DNA of 64,000 nt from Mesorhizobium sophorae (GTDB lineage: Bacteria; Pseudomonadota; Alphaproteobacteria; Rhizobiales; Rhizobiaceae), in assembly GCF_002270415.1 (NCBI RefSeq), contig NZ_NNRI01000007.1, positions 1,116,001-1,180,000 of the forward strand. Direction: 5' to 3'. Positions 17,964 through 26,955 of this stretch are shown piece after piece. How positions within the stretch are numbered: position 1 is the stretch's first letter; the number at the start of each line of letters is the position of its first letter. Position numbers and translations under genes: made by a program. The notes below the pieces were generated by a model. It was not told where the DNA came from, made no database searches, and worked only from the letters and a program-made list of their open reading frames with translations.

Positions 17964-18923
17964 TCAATACGGCCACTCACCCCGGCCCAGTGCGCCAACC
18001 GCCGCGATGATCCGCGCAAACGCTTCGGCCGCCGCCGGCACTGTCGTGCGGGCGCGCAGGAAGCTGTGCACGAGGCGGGGCTCCTCGTGCCAGAACGCCT
18101 TGCCGCCGGCGGCCAAGATGCGGTCGCGGTAGGTCTCACCATCCGACGACAACGGGTCGCATTCGGCTGACACGATCACCGTTGGCGGCAGGCCGGAGAA
18201 ATCGCGGCCGCGCAGCGGCGAGAAGGTTGGGTCGTCCGGTGATTGCGCCTTGGTCGAGCGGACGTCCCGGTAGAAGGCGATGTCGTGCAGCGACAGCAGT
18301 GGCGCTTCGGCGTGCTCGATGTAGGAGCCCGCACCTTCGTCGCCGCCGAGTTCGGGATAGATCAGCACCTGGCCGATCGCGGCGTGGCGGCGCGTCGCCC
18401 GCGCCACCCCTGCTGCGAGGTTGCCGCCGGCACTTTCGCCGCACAGCACGAGCGGCAGGCCGGTGGCCGCTGCCGCCCATTCGAAGGCGGTGACGGCATC
18501 GTCGAAGGCGGCGGGATGCACATGCTCCGGCGCCAGGCGGTAGTCGACCGACAGCACGTCGAAGCCGGTGCCGGCGCAGATTTCGGCGCAGATGTCGTCG
18601 TGGCTTTCGAGCCCGCCAAGGATGAAGCCGCCGCCATGATAGTAGACCACCATCGCCGCTGCCGCCCTGCCGGCAAGCTGGTAGCGGCGGACCGGGATGT
18701 CGCGGCCGGCGGCGGCAATCAGGCCGTCGCTGGCCCTGACTCCCGGCGGGCGGCCCTGATGGAAGGCCCGGCACATCCTGTCGTAGACGGCGCGCTGCTT
18801 ATCGATCGGCAGGCCGATAATCTCGGGCGGATGCCAGGCGTTGACCGCGTCGATATAGGCCCACAAAGCCGGGTCGAGCCGCGTTTCGTATTTGCCGCGG
18901 CTGATGCTCGGTTCGGCCGTCAT
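17964..18923 (-). CDS. Alpha/beta hydrolase, hormone-sensitive-lipase type
   Basis: A 319-residue esterase-like enzyme. The oxyanion motif HGGG is at residues 96-99 and the nucleophile elbow GESAG at 162-166 puts Ser164 as nucleophile; a DPLSSDGE stretch and LVHSF near the end supply the expected Asp and His. These features place it in the HSL/acetyl-esterase family, which hydrolyses short-chain esters or amide-like bonds. Its start overlaps the end of the upstream isochorismatase-family gene by 4 bases (ATGA), so the two are one operon and may act in sequence on one compound. The substrate is not known. Confidence 0.85.
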   Translation of the reverse strand: MTAEPSISRGKYETRLDPALWAYIDAVNAWHPPEIIGLPIDKQRAVYDRMCRAFHQGRPPGVRASDGLIAAAGRDIPVRRYQLAGRAAAAMVVYYHGGGFILGGLESHDDICAEICAGTGFDVLSVDYRLAPEHVHPAAFDDAVTAFEWAAAATGLPLVLCGESAGGNLAAGVARATRRHAAIGQVLIYPELGGDEGAGSYIEHAEAPLLSLHDIAFYRDVRSTKAQSPDDPTFSPLRGRDFSGLPPTVIVSAECDPLSSDGETYRDRILAAGGKAFWHEEPRLVHSFLRARTTVPAAAEAFARIIAAVGALGRGEWPY

Positions 18924-19600
18924 AGCTCGGCGTAGAGCTCCGCCGCGTTTTCAAAAGTGAAGCGCAGCGGCACCGAGCCTTCGACCTGCCAGGCGGTGAC
19001 GCTTTCGCCCGCCAGAAGCCGGCAGGCGCCTTCGGTGTCGGTGACGGCGCCGCCATAGAGCCGGTTGGCGAGGTTGAGAATGCCGGTCTGGTGTATGGCG
19101 GCACTGCCGCTGCCGCAGGCATCCTTGACCAAAAGCACGCGAAAACCCTTGACGACGGCGTCCTTCACGGTGGCGTCGATGCAGGCCTCGGTCCAGACGC
19201 CGGCAACGACCAGCCATTCGATGCCGACCGACTTGAGGTCGCGGGCCGCCGGCCCGGTGCGGAAGGCGCTGGCCTCGGCCTTGACCAGCAAGGCTTCGCC
19301 CTTGGCTGGCGCGACTTCACGGCAGATTTCGGTCAGCGGGTCGCTCTTGTCCGAAAAGGCCGACTTGCCATCGGCATCGAGCGGATGAAACGGCCGGTCC
19401 TGCTTGTCGAGGTCGACGATGTAGGCCCAGTGGTAGAGCGGCACATGGTTTTGCCGCGCCGCCGCCTGCAGGCGCTGGACATTGGCGAGGATGCCGGCAA
19501 AGCCCTCTACCAGATAGCGCGGGTCCTGCCGGTGCTCTTCCTGCAGGTCGATGAACACGGCGGCCACCGTGCCGCGTTTGAGGGCGATGGGGGTTTTCAT
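18920..19600 (-). CDS. Isochorismatase-family cysteine hydrolase
   Basis: A 226-residue hydrolase with the complete catalytic triad of the family: Asp18 in VFIDLQ, Lys107 in LLVKAEASAF and Cys140 in VVAGVWTEACIDATVKDA. Members cleave C-N or vinyl-ether bonds (nicotinamidase, N-carbamoylsarcosine amidase, ureidoacrylate hydrolase and others). The ATG at 19600 (MKTPIAL) was preferred to an upstream one at 19645 because the family match begins there. It overlaps the alpha/beta hydrolase by 4 bases. The operon suggests breakdown of an amide- or ester-containing nitrogen compound. Confidence 0.85.
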   Translation of the reverse strand: MKTPIALKRGTVAAVFIDLQEEHRQDPRYLVEGFAGILANVQRLQAAARQNHVPLYHWAYIVDLDKQDRPFHPLDADGKSAFSDKSDPLTEICREVAPAKGEALLVKAEASAFRTGPAARDLKSVGIEWLVVAGVWTEACIDATVKDAVVKGFRVLLVKDACGSGSAAIHQTGILNLANRLYGGAVTDTEGACRLLAGESVTAWQVEGSVPLRFTFENAAELYAEL

Positions 19601-19670
19601 GCGGATGGATTCTCGAAAGCCAACGCCGTTCCGTTCCGATCGCAAGCCACGGGGGTCGGCCGAAGCCTCC

Positions 19671-19860
19671 CGACTTCGTCATCCACGGGCGGAGCGGGAG
19701 CGAAGCGGACGCGCAGACCCGAGGATCCATGCCGTGACGTTGATCGACGGGTGCAGCGGAGCAGATTCCGGACCGCGGCGATGCTCTGAAGTCGCGGCAT
19801 GGATCCTAGGGTCTGCGCCGCGTCGCTACGCTCCTTGCTCCGCCCTAGGATGACGAGGGA
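19671..19860. repeat. Intergenic palindromic repeat, family B
   Basis: About 190 bases with inverted ends: CGACTTCGTCATCCACGGGC at the left and CTAGGATGACGAGGG at the right, and inside GACCCGAGGATCCATGCCGT against CGGCATGGATCCTAGGGTCT. A second copy is at 29964-30189. It ends 2 bases before the stop of the M24 gene. Confidence 0.8.
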
Positions 19861-19862
19861 TG

Positions 19863-21167
19863 TCAAACCTGCTTCTCCAAAAACTCGTCCTCATACGGGA
19901 AACGCGACAGGAGTTCGGTGCCAGTGTCGGTGATCAGGATCTCGTCCTCCAGCTTGACGCCCTCGCGGCCGCCCTTCTCGCCGATATAACTTTCCACGCT
20001 GACCACCATGCCTGGCACGATATGGCCGTCGCGGCCATAGGTCTCGTAATCCATGGCGTGGGCGATGAACGGCGTTTCGCCATGCATGCCGACGCCGTGC
20101 ATGACCGAGGTGTAGCGCTGGTCGACGAAGCGGTCGGGGATCTTCCAGGCCTTTTCGGCGATCTCGCGGAAGGCCATGCCGGGCTTGACGATTCCGATGT
20201 TGTGCTGAACCTGGTCATGCGCCATGCGGTAGAGCGATTTCTGGTAGGGCGTCGGCTTGCCCGGCCCGCAGCGGAAGGTGCGGGAGAAGTCGGAATAATA
20301 GCCGTAGCAGCCGATGGTGTCGGTATCGAGCGCCAACAATTCGCCGGGCCGGATCTTGCGGCCGCTGGCCTCGTTGAACCACGGGTTGGTGCGCTGGCCG
20401 GAGGTCAACAGCCGGGTCTCGATGAATTCACCACCCTGGCGGATGACCTCGCCATACATGATGGCGAACAGGTCGTTCTCCGACACACCGGGCTTGATCG
20501 CCTCGCGTACGGCATAGACGGCGGCCTCGGCGCCGGCCATCGACACTTGCAGGCATTTGACTTCCTCGGGCGTCTTCACCGCGCGCACGGCGAGGATCTC
20601 GCCCTGGCAATCCCGGACCTCGCAGCCGCGCTTTTCCAAGGCGAGGGCCTGCAGATGGCTGCAGCGGTCGAGGCCGAGCTTCATCGAGCCGCCGCCATGC
20701 TGCTTCAACAGTTCGGCGATCTCGTCGGCAAAGGGGCCGGCAGTCTCGTCGTCGCGGCCTGACACCGACGACCAGACCAGCTTGGAAGGACGCGCCTCGT
20801 CGATCGTGTCGAGCACCATCGAGACATGGTAGCTCTGCGGGTATTCGAACAGCACGATCGGCCCGACGGTGGGGATGAAGAAATAGCGGGTCGAGTTGCG
20901 CAGGAAATAGCCGAACATGTTGCGCGAGCCGGTGGCGTAGCGCTGGTTGTAGGGGTCGAACAGCACCACGCCGCCATAGCCGGCCTCGCGCATCCAGCCG
21001 CGCAGCTTTGCCAGCCGGCCTTTTCGCAAAGCATCCGCATCGATGAAGGACGGCTCGGTGTCGGACAGCCACATGCCGCCTGCCGGATCGGCCGCCGCGG
21101 GGTGGCGCATGCGATCCTTGAAGTCGACGTCCTCGGTACTGTCGGGATCGAATACGACGATGCTCAT
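19863..21167 (-). CDS. M24-family metalloprotein, DddP-like (DMSP lyase relative)
   Basis: A 434-residue M24 (creatinase/prolidase fold) protein. The metal-ligand set reads Asp281, Asp283, Asp293, His357, Glu392, Glu407 (DTDTIG, YSDFSRTF, MHGVGMHGETP, SVESYIGE, KLEDEI). The DTD pattern and all the spacings agree with what I recall for the iron ligands of DddP dimethylsulfoniopropionate lyase, not with ordinary aminopeptidase P. However, the residue recalled as DddP's general base (Asp, in HGxGxCDE) is Gly363 here. The ATG at 21167 gives the conserved start; the frame is open to 21212. The activity may thus be a C-N, C-O or peptide bond cleavage rather than DMSP cleavage. A GlxA-type regulator lies upstream on the same strand. 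Confidence 0.7.
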   Translation of the reverse strand: MSIVVFDPDSTEDVDFKDRMRHPAAADPAGGMWLSDTEPSFIDADALRKGRLAKLRGWMREAGYGGVVLFDPYNQRYATGSRNMFGYFLRNSTRYFFIPTVGPIVLFEYPQSYHVSMVLDTIDEARPSKLVWSSVSGRDDETAGPFADEIAELLKQHGGGSMKLGLDRCSHLQALALEKRGCEVRDCQGEILAVRAVKTPEEVKCLQVSMAGAEAAVYAVREAIKPGVSENDLFAIMYGEVIRQGGEFIETRLLTSGQRTNPWFNEASGRKIRPGELLALDTDTIGCYGYYSDFSRTFRCGPGKPTPYQKSLYRMAHDQVQHNIGIVKPGMAFREIAEKAWKIPDRFVDQRYTSVMHGVGMHGETPFIAHAMDYETYGRDGHIVPGMVVSVESYIGEKGGREGVKLEDEILITDTGTELLSRFPYEDEFLEKQV

Positions 21168-21330
21168 GGGGGTAAGGCCTTGGCTGGGTTGTAAGGGTTG
21201 ACCATGGCGCATGAGGGGCGGAAGGATTGTGCGGAAAACCGCAGGGGTTATGCGGGATGCCGCTGGCAGTTAGTGCGGGGCGCTGGAGGGTGGGACGGAA
21301 CTCGACCTCGCGCCTAGTACCTCCGCCACC

Positions 21331-22302
21331 CTAATGCCGTCTCGCCAGCTTCGGCGGATGCCCGTGCTCCTCGCGAAACGCCCGGGCAAAGCTCGACATC
21401 GAGGCGAAGCCGCAGGCCAGCGCCACGTCGCGCACGGCGAGCGTCGAATGCGCCAGAAGACCGGCGGCGCGCTTCAGCCGCAGCCGCCGGTAGTAGCCGT
21501 TGGGCGAGATGGCGAGTTCGGAGCGGAAGGAGCGTTCGAGCTTGTCGGACGACACGCCGAGCCTGGCGGTGAGCTCGGCCATGCCGAGCCGCTCCTCGAC
21601 CGCATCTTCCATGATGGCGATGGCCGACAGCACCAGCTCGTTCTGGACGCCGGTGCGCAGGCGCAAAGGCATCATCTTGCGATCGATGCTGGAGCGGAGC
21701 TGGCTGTGCACGAACCATTCGGCGACGCCGGCGGCAAGCTCGGCGCCATAGTCGCGGGTGATGATCTCCAGCATCATATCGAGGCTGCCGACGCCGCCGG
21801 CCGAGGTGAAGCGCTTGCGGTCGATGACATAGAGGTCGCGCCTGAGCTCGATGTTGGGGAACGCCTCGGTGAAGGCGGCCTGGCTGGTCCAGTGCAAGGT
21901 GCAGGCATGGCCGTCGAGCAGGCCTGCGCGCGCCAGAAAGAACGCGGCATCCGCCACCGCGCCGATATGGGCGCCGTTGCGCAGGCTTTTGCGGATCCAG
22001 CTGGCGGCATCCTCGGCGACGAGGTGGTCGGCATCGCCGCCCGAGCAGACGACGATCCGGTCGACCTTCGGCGCATCCCCGGCATAAAAGCCCGGCTGGA
22101 TGACGACGCCGTTCGAGGCCTCGACCGGCCCCGGGGTCGCCCCGACGATGATCCAGCGATAGCACTGCCGCTTGGCCAGCACATTGGCAGCGCGCAGTGG
22201 CTCGATGACCGAGCTAAACGCCATCATCGGAAAGCCGGGAAACACCAGCACGGCAAAGGTGAGGGGCGTTTCGGCGGGTTTTTGAGGGGCGTGCGCTGCC
22301 AT
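21331..22302 (-). CDS. GlxA/GbdR-type AraC-family regulator (DJ-1/PfpI domain plus HTH)
   Basis: A 323-residue transcription factor: an N-terminal DJ-1/PfpI-like domain (about residues 15-180, with VLVFPGF and IVVCSGGDAD) and a C-terminal AraC helix-turn-helix pair (about 225-320, with LRLKRAAGLLAHSTLAVRDV and FARAFREEHGHPP). Members such as GbdR and CdhR sense glycine betaine, dimethylglycine or carnitine derivatives. Here it lies about 160 bases upstream of the DddP-like gene on the same strand and probably controls it. Whether the cluster handles a betaine is an inference. Confidence 0.85.
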   Translation of the reverse strand: MAAHAPQKPAETPLTFAVLVFPGFPMMAFSSVIEPLRAANVLAKRQCYRWIIVGATPGPVEASNGVVIQPGFYAGDAPKVDRIVVCSGGDADHLVAEDAASWIRKSLRNGAHIGAVADAAFFLARAGLLDGHACTLHWTSQAAFTEAFPNIELRRDLYVIDRKRFTSAGGVGSLDMMLEIITRDYGAELAAGVAEWFVHSQLRSSIDRKMMPLRLRTGVQNELVLSAIAIMEDAVEERLGMAELTARLGVSSDKLERSFRSELAISPNGYYRRLRLKRAAGLLAHSTLAVRDVALACGFASMSSFARAFREEHGHPPKLARRH

Positions 22303-22370
22303 GGGGCGCTACAATTCGGGCAGATGGGGTTCGGGGTCAACTGGGTGGTGAACCCATATTGCGAGAGGTT

Positions 22371-22530
22371 GGCGCCGCCCCTCACCTGCCTGCCGGCATC
22401 CTCTCCCCGTATAGTGACGGGGAGAGGGACGCTGTCATCTAAGCTTTCGCCAATCGCCAACGGACGCGGCCAGCTTCTTTCGCCCCGTTTACGGGGAGAA
22501 ATGCCCGGCAGGGCAATGAGGGGCTGCGCC
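22371..22530. repeat. Intergenic palindromic repeat, family A1
   Basis: Same left arm as at 12411 (GGCGCCGCCCCTCACCTGCC, CTCTCCCCGTATAGTGACGG) and the inverse right arm ending GCCCGGCAGGGCAATGAGGG. It lies between the transsulfuration operon and the GlxA-type regulator. Confidence 0.8.
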
Positions 22531-22580
22531 GACATTGGCAAGTATTCATGCGTGCGAGCCGCGTGGAGAAACCCCGACCC

Positions 22581-23765
22581 CTAACCCCCCAGCGCCTGGT
22601 CGAGATCCGCAATCAGATCATCGCCGTCCTCGATCCCCGCCGACAGCCGCACCAGCGAATCCGAAATGCCGATCTCCGTCCGCTTCTCGGCCGGGATCGA
22701 GCCATGCGTCATCAGCGCGGGGTGTTCGATCAGGCTCTCCACCCCGCCGAGGCTTTCGGCCAGCGTGAACAGTTGCGTGCGTTCGAGGAAGCGTTTGGTG
22801 CCGGCGAGGTCACGGTCGAGCACGGCTGATATCATGCCGCCGAAGGCATGCATCTGCTGGACGGCGATGGCGTGCTGCGGATGGCTGGCGAGGCCGGGAT
22901 AGATGACCCGGCGCACGTCCTTGCGGGCCTCCAGCCATTGGGCGATCTTGAGGCCGTTGGCGGAATGCCGCTCCATCCTGAGCGCCAATGTCTTCAGGCC
23001 GCGCAGCGCTAGAAAGCTGTCGAATGGACCCGAAATGGCGCCGATGGCGTTCTGCAGGAATTTCAACTGCGCGGCGAGGTCCTTGTTGTCGCCGACCACG
23101 GCGACGCCGCCGACCATGTCGGAATGGCCGTTGAGATATTTGGTCGTCGAGTGGACGACGATGTCGATGCCGAGCTCCAGCGGCCGCTGGATGTAGGGGC
23201 TGCAGAACGTGTTGTCGGCGACGGTGAGAACCCCCTTGCGTTTGGCAAGGGCGGCGACACCTTCTAGGTCGACGATGCGCAGCAGCGGGTTGGTCGGCGT
23301 CTCGACCCAGAGCAGTTTCGTCTCCGGGCGGATCGCCGCCTCGACGGCGGCAAGGTCGGTGAAGTCGACGAAGCTGACCTTGAGATCGGCCGAGCGCTTG
23401 CGCACCCGCTCCATCAGCCGGAAGGAGCCGCCATAGATGTCGTCGGTGGCAACGATATGGGCGCCGGAATCGAGCAGCTCGAGCACGGTGGCGATCGACG
23501 CCAGGCCCGAGGCGAAGGCAAAAGCTGCCGAGCCGCTTTCGAGGTCGGCCACGGCCCGCTCGAAGGCGAAGCGCGTCGGGTTCTGGCTGCGGGCATATTC
23601 GAAACCCTTGTGCACGCCGGGCGACTGCTGGCCATAGGTCGAGGTGGCGTAGATCGGCACCATCACCGCGCCGGTCAGCGGGTCGTGGCTCTGGCCGCCA
23701 TGGATGGTCCGCGTCGAGAAGGCCAGGCGATTTTTGCCCGATGGTGGTGGTGTGTGGCTGGTCAT
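22581..23765 (-). CDS. Trans-sulfuration PLP enzyme (cystathionine gamma-lyase/gamma-synthase family)
   Basis: A 394-residue Cys/Met-metabolism PLP enzyme. Lys209 in HSTTKYLNGHSD is the expected Schiff-base lysine; YARSQNPTR, DDIYGGSFR and VETPTNPLLR are the usual cofactor and substrate motifs. Its start overlaps the end of the cystathionine beta-synthase gene by 4 bases (ATGA). That pairing points to cystathionine gamma-lyase, completing conversion of homocysteine to cysteine, although gamma-synthase or beta-lyase activity cannot be ruled out from sequence alone. Confidence 0.85.
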   Translation of the reverse strand: MTSHTPPPSGKNRLAFSTRTIHGGQSHDPLTGAVMVPIYATSTYGQQSPGVHKGFEYARSQNPTRFAFERAVADLESGSAAFAFASGLASIATVLELLDSGAHIVATDDIYGGSFRLMERVRKRSADLKVSFVDFTDLAAVEAAIRPETKLLWVETPTNPLLRIVDLEGVAALAKRKGVLTVADNTFCSPYIQRPLELGIDIVVHSTTKYLNGHSDMVGGVAVVGDNKDLAAQLKFLQNAIGAISGPFDSFLALRGLKTLALRMERHSANGLKIAQWLEARKDVRRVIYPGLASHPQHAIAVQQMHAFGGMISAVLDRDLAGTKRFLERTQLFTLAESLGGVESLIEHPALMTHGSIPAEKRTEIGISDSLVRLSAGIEDGDDLIADLDQALGG

Positions 23766-25201
23766 CGTGCGCGCCTCAAATGGTTGATCAGGTCGATGCG
23801 GGTAATCAGGCCGACGAACTCGTCGCCGTCGAAGATGATGGCGACCTCGTTGCGGTCAAACACCGGCAGCAACGCGTCGAGCGTCTGGCTGGCCTGCAGC
23901 GTGTGCAGGCTGGAGGTCATCGCCGTGCGCACCGGGCCATTGAAGCGCTCCCAGCGGCCGTCATAGGGGCCGTCGACATGGGCGAGGATATCGCTCTCGT
24001 CAACGATGCCGATGAGCTTGCCATTGTCGAGCACCGGCAGCTGCGAGACATCCGAGCGACGCATGCGGCCATAGGCGTTGAGCAGGCTTTCGTCCGGGCC
24101 GACATAGACGGTGTCGCCGGTGCGGTGCGTGCGCATGACCAGGTCGCGCAGATCGCCATGCTGCTCGTGCTCGGCCAGGCCCTGTTCGGCCAGCCAGAAA
24201 TCGTCGAAGACCTTCGACAGATATTTGTTGCCGCTGTCGCAGACGAAGGTGACGACGCGCTTGGCGACCATCTGCTCGCGGCAATAGCGCAGGGCGGCCG
24301 ACAGCAGCGTGCCCGACGACGAGCCGGCGAGAATGCCTTCCTTCGACAAGAGGTCGCGCACCGCCAGCATGCTCTGCTTGTCCGGGATGGCGTAAGCCTT
24401 TTTCACCAGCGACAGGTCGGCATTGGGCGGCACGAAATCCTCGCCGATGCCTTCCACCGTCCAGCTGCCGGCCTCTTCCATCTTGCCGGTCTTGATCAGC
24501 GGCGCCAGCACCGAGCCGACCGGATCGGCGAGCACCATTTCGGTCTTCGGCGACACTTTGGCGAAGTAGCGGCCAAGCCCGGTCAGCGTGCCGCCGGAGC
24601 CGACGCCGACGACCACCGCATCGACATCGCCGCCGAGCTGCGAAAAAATTTCCGGACCGGTGGTCGTTTCATGCGCCAGCGGGTTGGCAGGGTTGGCGAA
24701 CTGGTTGGCATAGAAGGCGCCCGGCACTTCGGCGGCGATCTTCTCCGCCATGTCCTGGTAGTATTCGGGGTGGCCCTTGCCGACATCGGAGCGGGTCATG
24801 CGCACTTCAGCGCCGAGCGCGCGCAGGTGCTGGATCTTTTCGCGCGACATCTTGTCGGGTACGACCAGCACGATGCGGTAGCCCTTGGGGATGCCGACCT
24901 GGGCAAGACCGAGGCCGGTATTGCCGGCGGTTGCCTCGACGATGGTGCCGCCTGGCCTGAGCTTGCCCTGCCTTTCGGCGGCGGCGATCATCGACAGTGC
25001 GATGCGGTCCTTGATAGAGCCGCCGGGGTTCTGGCTTTCAAGCTTGATGAACAGGCGGCACTTGCCGGTGTCGAACTTGGTCAGCTCGACCACCGGCGTC
25101 TGGCCGATCAGGTCGAGAACCGACGCATAGGGCGGACGCAGGCGGGATGTTGCGCTTTCCGGGGGCGCACTGCCAGCCGCGGCGATCTTCTGCTCGCTCA
25201 T
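23762..25201 (-). CDS. Cystathionine beta-synthase with C-terminal CBS domains
   Basis: A 479-residue PLP enzyme that condenses serine (or acetylserine) with homocysteine. The cofactor lysine is Lys64 in NPGGSIKDR, followed by EATAGNTG and the SSSGTLLSA loop typical of the family. Residues about 345-479 hold two CBS motifs ([20 protein letters not shown] and the final [20 protein letters not shown]), which in this family bind an adenosyl ligand. It overlaps the downstream gamma-lyase-type gene by 4 bases. Together they make a reverse transsulfuration operon. No haem-binding extension is present. Confidence 0.87.
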   Translation of the reverse strand: MSEQKIAAAGSAPPESATSRLRPPYASVLDLIGQTPVVELTKFDTGKCRLFIKLESQNPGGSIKDRIALSMIAAAERQGKLRPGGTIVEATAGNTGLGLAQVGIPKGYRIVLVVPDKMSREKIQHLRALGAEVRMTRSDVGKGHPEYYQDMAEKIAAEVPGAFYANQFANPANPLAHETTTGPEIFSQLGGDVDAVVVGVGSGGTLTGLGRYFAKVSPKTEMVLADPVGSVLAPLIKTGKMEEAGSWTVEGIGEDFVPPNADLSLVKKAYAIPDKQSMLAVRDLLSKEGILAGSSSGTLLSAALRYCREQMVAKRVVTFVCDSGNKYLSKVFDDFWLAEQGLAEHEQHGDLRDLVMRTHRTGDTVYVGPDESLLNAYGRMRRSDVSQLPVLDNGKLIGIVDESDILAHVDGPYDGRWERFNGPVRTAMTSSLHTLQASQTLDALLPVFDRNEVAIIFDGDEFVGLITRIDLINHLRRAR

Positions 25202-25499
25202 ATCGATGCTCCATGATCAAGCGACCGCCTCGGGGCAGAGCGGCAGCGTATCCTCTTTTCCAGCCCTTTGCAGTCGGAAAGAAGATAGATCGTGCCAATC
25301 AACCGGCCAGATGGAGAATGTCATTCCACAATCTGGCGGCGCGGCCCTGACAGGCTGATTTCCTCGGCACGGCCACCGATCGTCTCGACGCACCAACTCG
25401 TTCGTTGCGAGCCGCAATTTCCGCATGCTAGCCGGGAGGCATGAGGCGCCCTGATGCGGTCGCGGATGGCGTCGGGGGCCAAACGCAGGGAAACCTTCG
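25202..25499. other. Intergenic region without recognised gene
   Basis: Separates the leftward cbs operon from the rightward gene pair at 25500. It must hold both promoters, but I see no clear hexamer pair, hairpin or repeat. Confidence 0.5.
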
Positions 25500-25832
25500 A
25501 TGAAGATCATTGCCTATGACAATTTCAAACCCGGCGTCACCATCGACGATCTGAAACCCTATCTGCGCGACGAGGTCTCGAATGTCTGGCGACTTTGGAA
25601 GGCGGGGATCGTTCGCGAAAACTACGCACGAGCCGATGTCGGCGGAGTGATCATCGTCTTCGAGCTCGACAGCGTCGAGGCGGCAAGGCGCTACACAGAC
25701 GATTTTCCGCTGTCGAAGGCCGGGCTGCTGGAATGGCATTTTCTCGCCTTCGACGCCGCACCCTTGCCGCTCGAATATCTGTTCGACCCCACCATCGACA
25801 TCGCCCAACCCCGGGACCGGACGGCCGCATGA
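25500..25832 (+). CDS. Small alpha+beta-barrel protein of unknown function
   Basis: A 110-residue protein, MKIIAYDNF..., with the alternating beta-alpha-beta pattern of the dimeric alpha+beta barrel fold (muconolactone-isomerase, YCII or DUF3303-like), including VGGVIIVFELDSVEAARRY in the middle and GLLEWHFLAF near the end. I do not recognise a defined family. Its stop overlaps the start of the next gene (ATGA), so it is co-translated with an isochorismatase-fold protein. The pair may act on the same compound. Confidence 0.65.
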   Translation: MKIIAYDNFKPGVTIDDLKPYLRDEVSNVWRLWKAGIVRENYARADVGGVIIVFELDSVEAARRYTDDFPLSKAGLLEWHFLAFDAAPLPLEYLFDPTIDIAQPRDRTAA

Positions 25833-26476
25833 TCCGGTCAAGCGAAGGCATCGAGATCCCGACCAGCCTAGCGCAGTGGTGCGATCCGCACCGCATGGCG
25901 CTGGTGATCTACGACATGCAGGTCGGCATCTGTCGCCAGATCACTGGGGCGGCAGCGATCGTCGAGCGTACCGGCATCGCGCTCGAAGCGGCGCGCTCGG
26001 CGGGCATGCGAGTGGCGTTCACACGCCATTTGTCGCTGCCGCGCAAATGGATGGGCGCAACCCAGCTGCGCACCGCCATGGCCTGGCAGCGGTGCGATAG
26101 CCCAGACATGGTCGAGCCGTGGTTCCCGCGCGATGCCGAAGCCACGCAAATCATCCCCGAACTCGCGCCACGCGCCGACGAGGCGGTGTTCGACAAGCTG
26201 ACCATGTCGGCCTTCGATTCCACAGCGCTCAGCTTCGCCTTGCACGATTGCGGGGTGCGTGCGATCGCACTCGCCGGAGTGGCGATGGAAATCGGCATCG
26301 AGCCGACGGTCCGGCAGGCGGCCGACAATGGTTTCGTGGCGGTGGTGATCGAGGACGCCTGCGGCTTCGGCAACCGGGAAGCGCGCGACCGCTCGATGGC
26401 GACGCTGCGCTTTCTTGGCGAAGCCATCATTACCGATGTCGCGGGTTTTTGCGGCGCGCTCGCCACTGGGAGATAG
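25829..26476 (+). CDS. Isochorismatase-family protein lacking the catalytic Cys
   Basis: A 215-residue protein with the isochorismatase fold. Asp29 (VIYDMQVG) and Lys123 (FDKLTMSAF) of the triad are present. The segment AGVAMEIGIEPT aligns with AGVWTEACIDAT of the gene at 18920, placing Gly156 at the nucleophile Cys position. Thus normal thioester chemistry is not possible, and it may be a binding protein, a regulator or an enzyme with another mechanism. It overlaps the preceding barrel protein by 4 bases. Its stop converges on the HxlR regulator gene. Confidence 0.75.
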   Translation: MIRSSEGIEIPTSLAQWCDPHRMALVIYDMQVGICRQITGAAAIVERTGIALEAARSAGMRVAFTRHLSLPRKWMGATQLRTAMAWQRCDSPDMVEPWFPRDAEATQIIPELAPRADEAVFDKLTMSAFDSTALSFALHDCGVRAIALAGVAMEIGIEPTVRQAADNGFVAVVIEDACGFGNREARDRSMATLRFLGEAIITDVAGFCGALATGR

Positions 26477-26484
26477 GCGCCTTG

Positions 26485-26832
26485 TTAGGCCTCGATCTCG
26501 GTGCGGAAGCGGACGCCGACAGCGCGTCCGTGCACGTCCCCCCAGTCATAGAGCGCCTGCAAGGTGGCAGCCAGATCGCGGCCGCGGTCGGTCAAGGTGT
26601 AGCGCCCCTTGCCATCGGGCGACGCCTCCAGCACGACAAAGCCGATGTCGACGAGATCGGCGAGCCGCTGCGTCAACATCTTGTCGGACAGCGACGGGAT
26701 CGTACGCCGCAGTTCGGAATAGCGCAGCGGCTGTTGCTTGATCCGCGCCAGGATCACCGTCTTCCATTTGCCGCCGAGCGCATCGAGTGCGAACTCGACC
26801 GGGCAGCCGTAAAGTCTACCGCGTTGGGTCAT
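26485..26832 (-). CDS. HxlR-family winged-helix regulator
   Basis: A 115-residue transcription factor of the HxlR type. Seen are the N-terminal Cys-Pro motif (YGCPVEFALDALGGKWK), the recognition-helix region LRYSELRRTIPSLSDKMLTQ and the wing GFVVLEASPDGKGRYTLT. The conserved Cys near residue 10 is used for redox or electrophile sensing in several members. The ATG at 26832 was preferred to 27084, since the longer frame overlaps the divergent gene and is not family-like. It is divergent from the DJ-1/PfpI gene across 123 bases, its most likely target. Confidence 0.85.
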   Translation of the reverse strand: MTQRGRLYGCPVEFALDALGGKWKTVILARIKQQPLRYSELRRTIPSLSDKMLTQRLADLVDIGFVVLEASPDGKGRYTLTDRGRDLAATLQALYDWGDVHGRAVGVRFRTEIEA

Positions 26833-26955
26833 GCACGCATGGTAGGCAAGGCCCGGCAGCGACGGAAGCAGAATTTGCCAGGCCATCTGGCCAGCTAGGC
26901 AGCGCAGGGCCGCGTCCGTATCAGTCGGCAGCAGGCCTTCAAAGGGAGAGCGGCG

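Noticed and set aside
19863..21167. Plain Xaa-Pro aminopeptidase call
   Set aside because: The DTD metal motif and HGxGxxxExP spacing differ from aminopeptidase P and fit the DddP-like branch.
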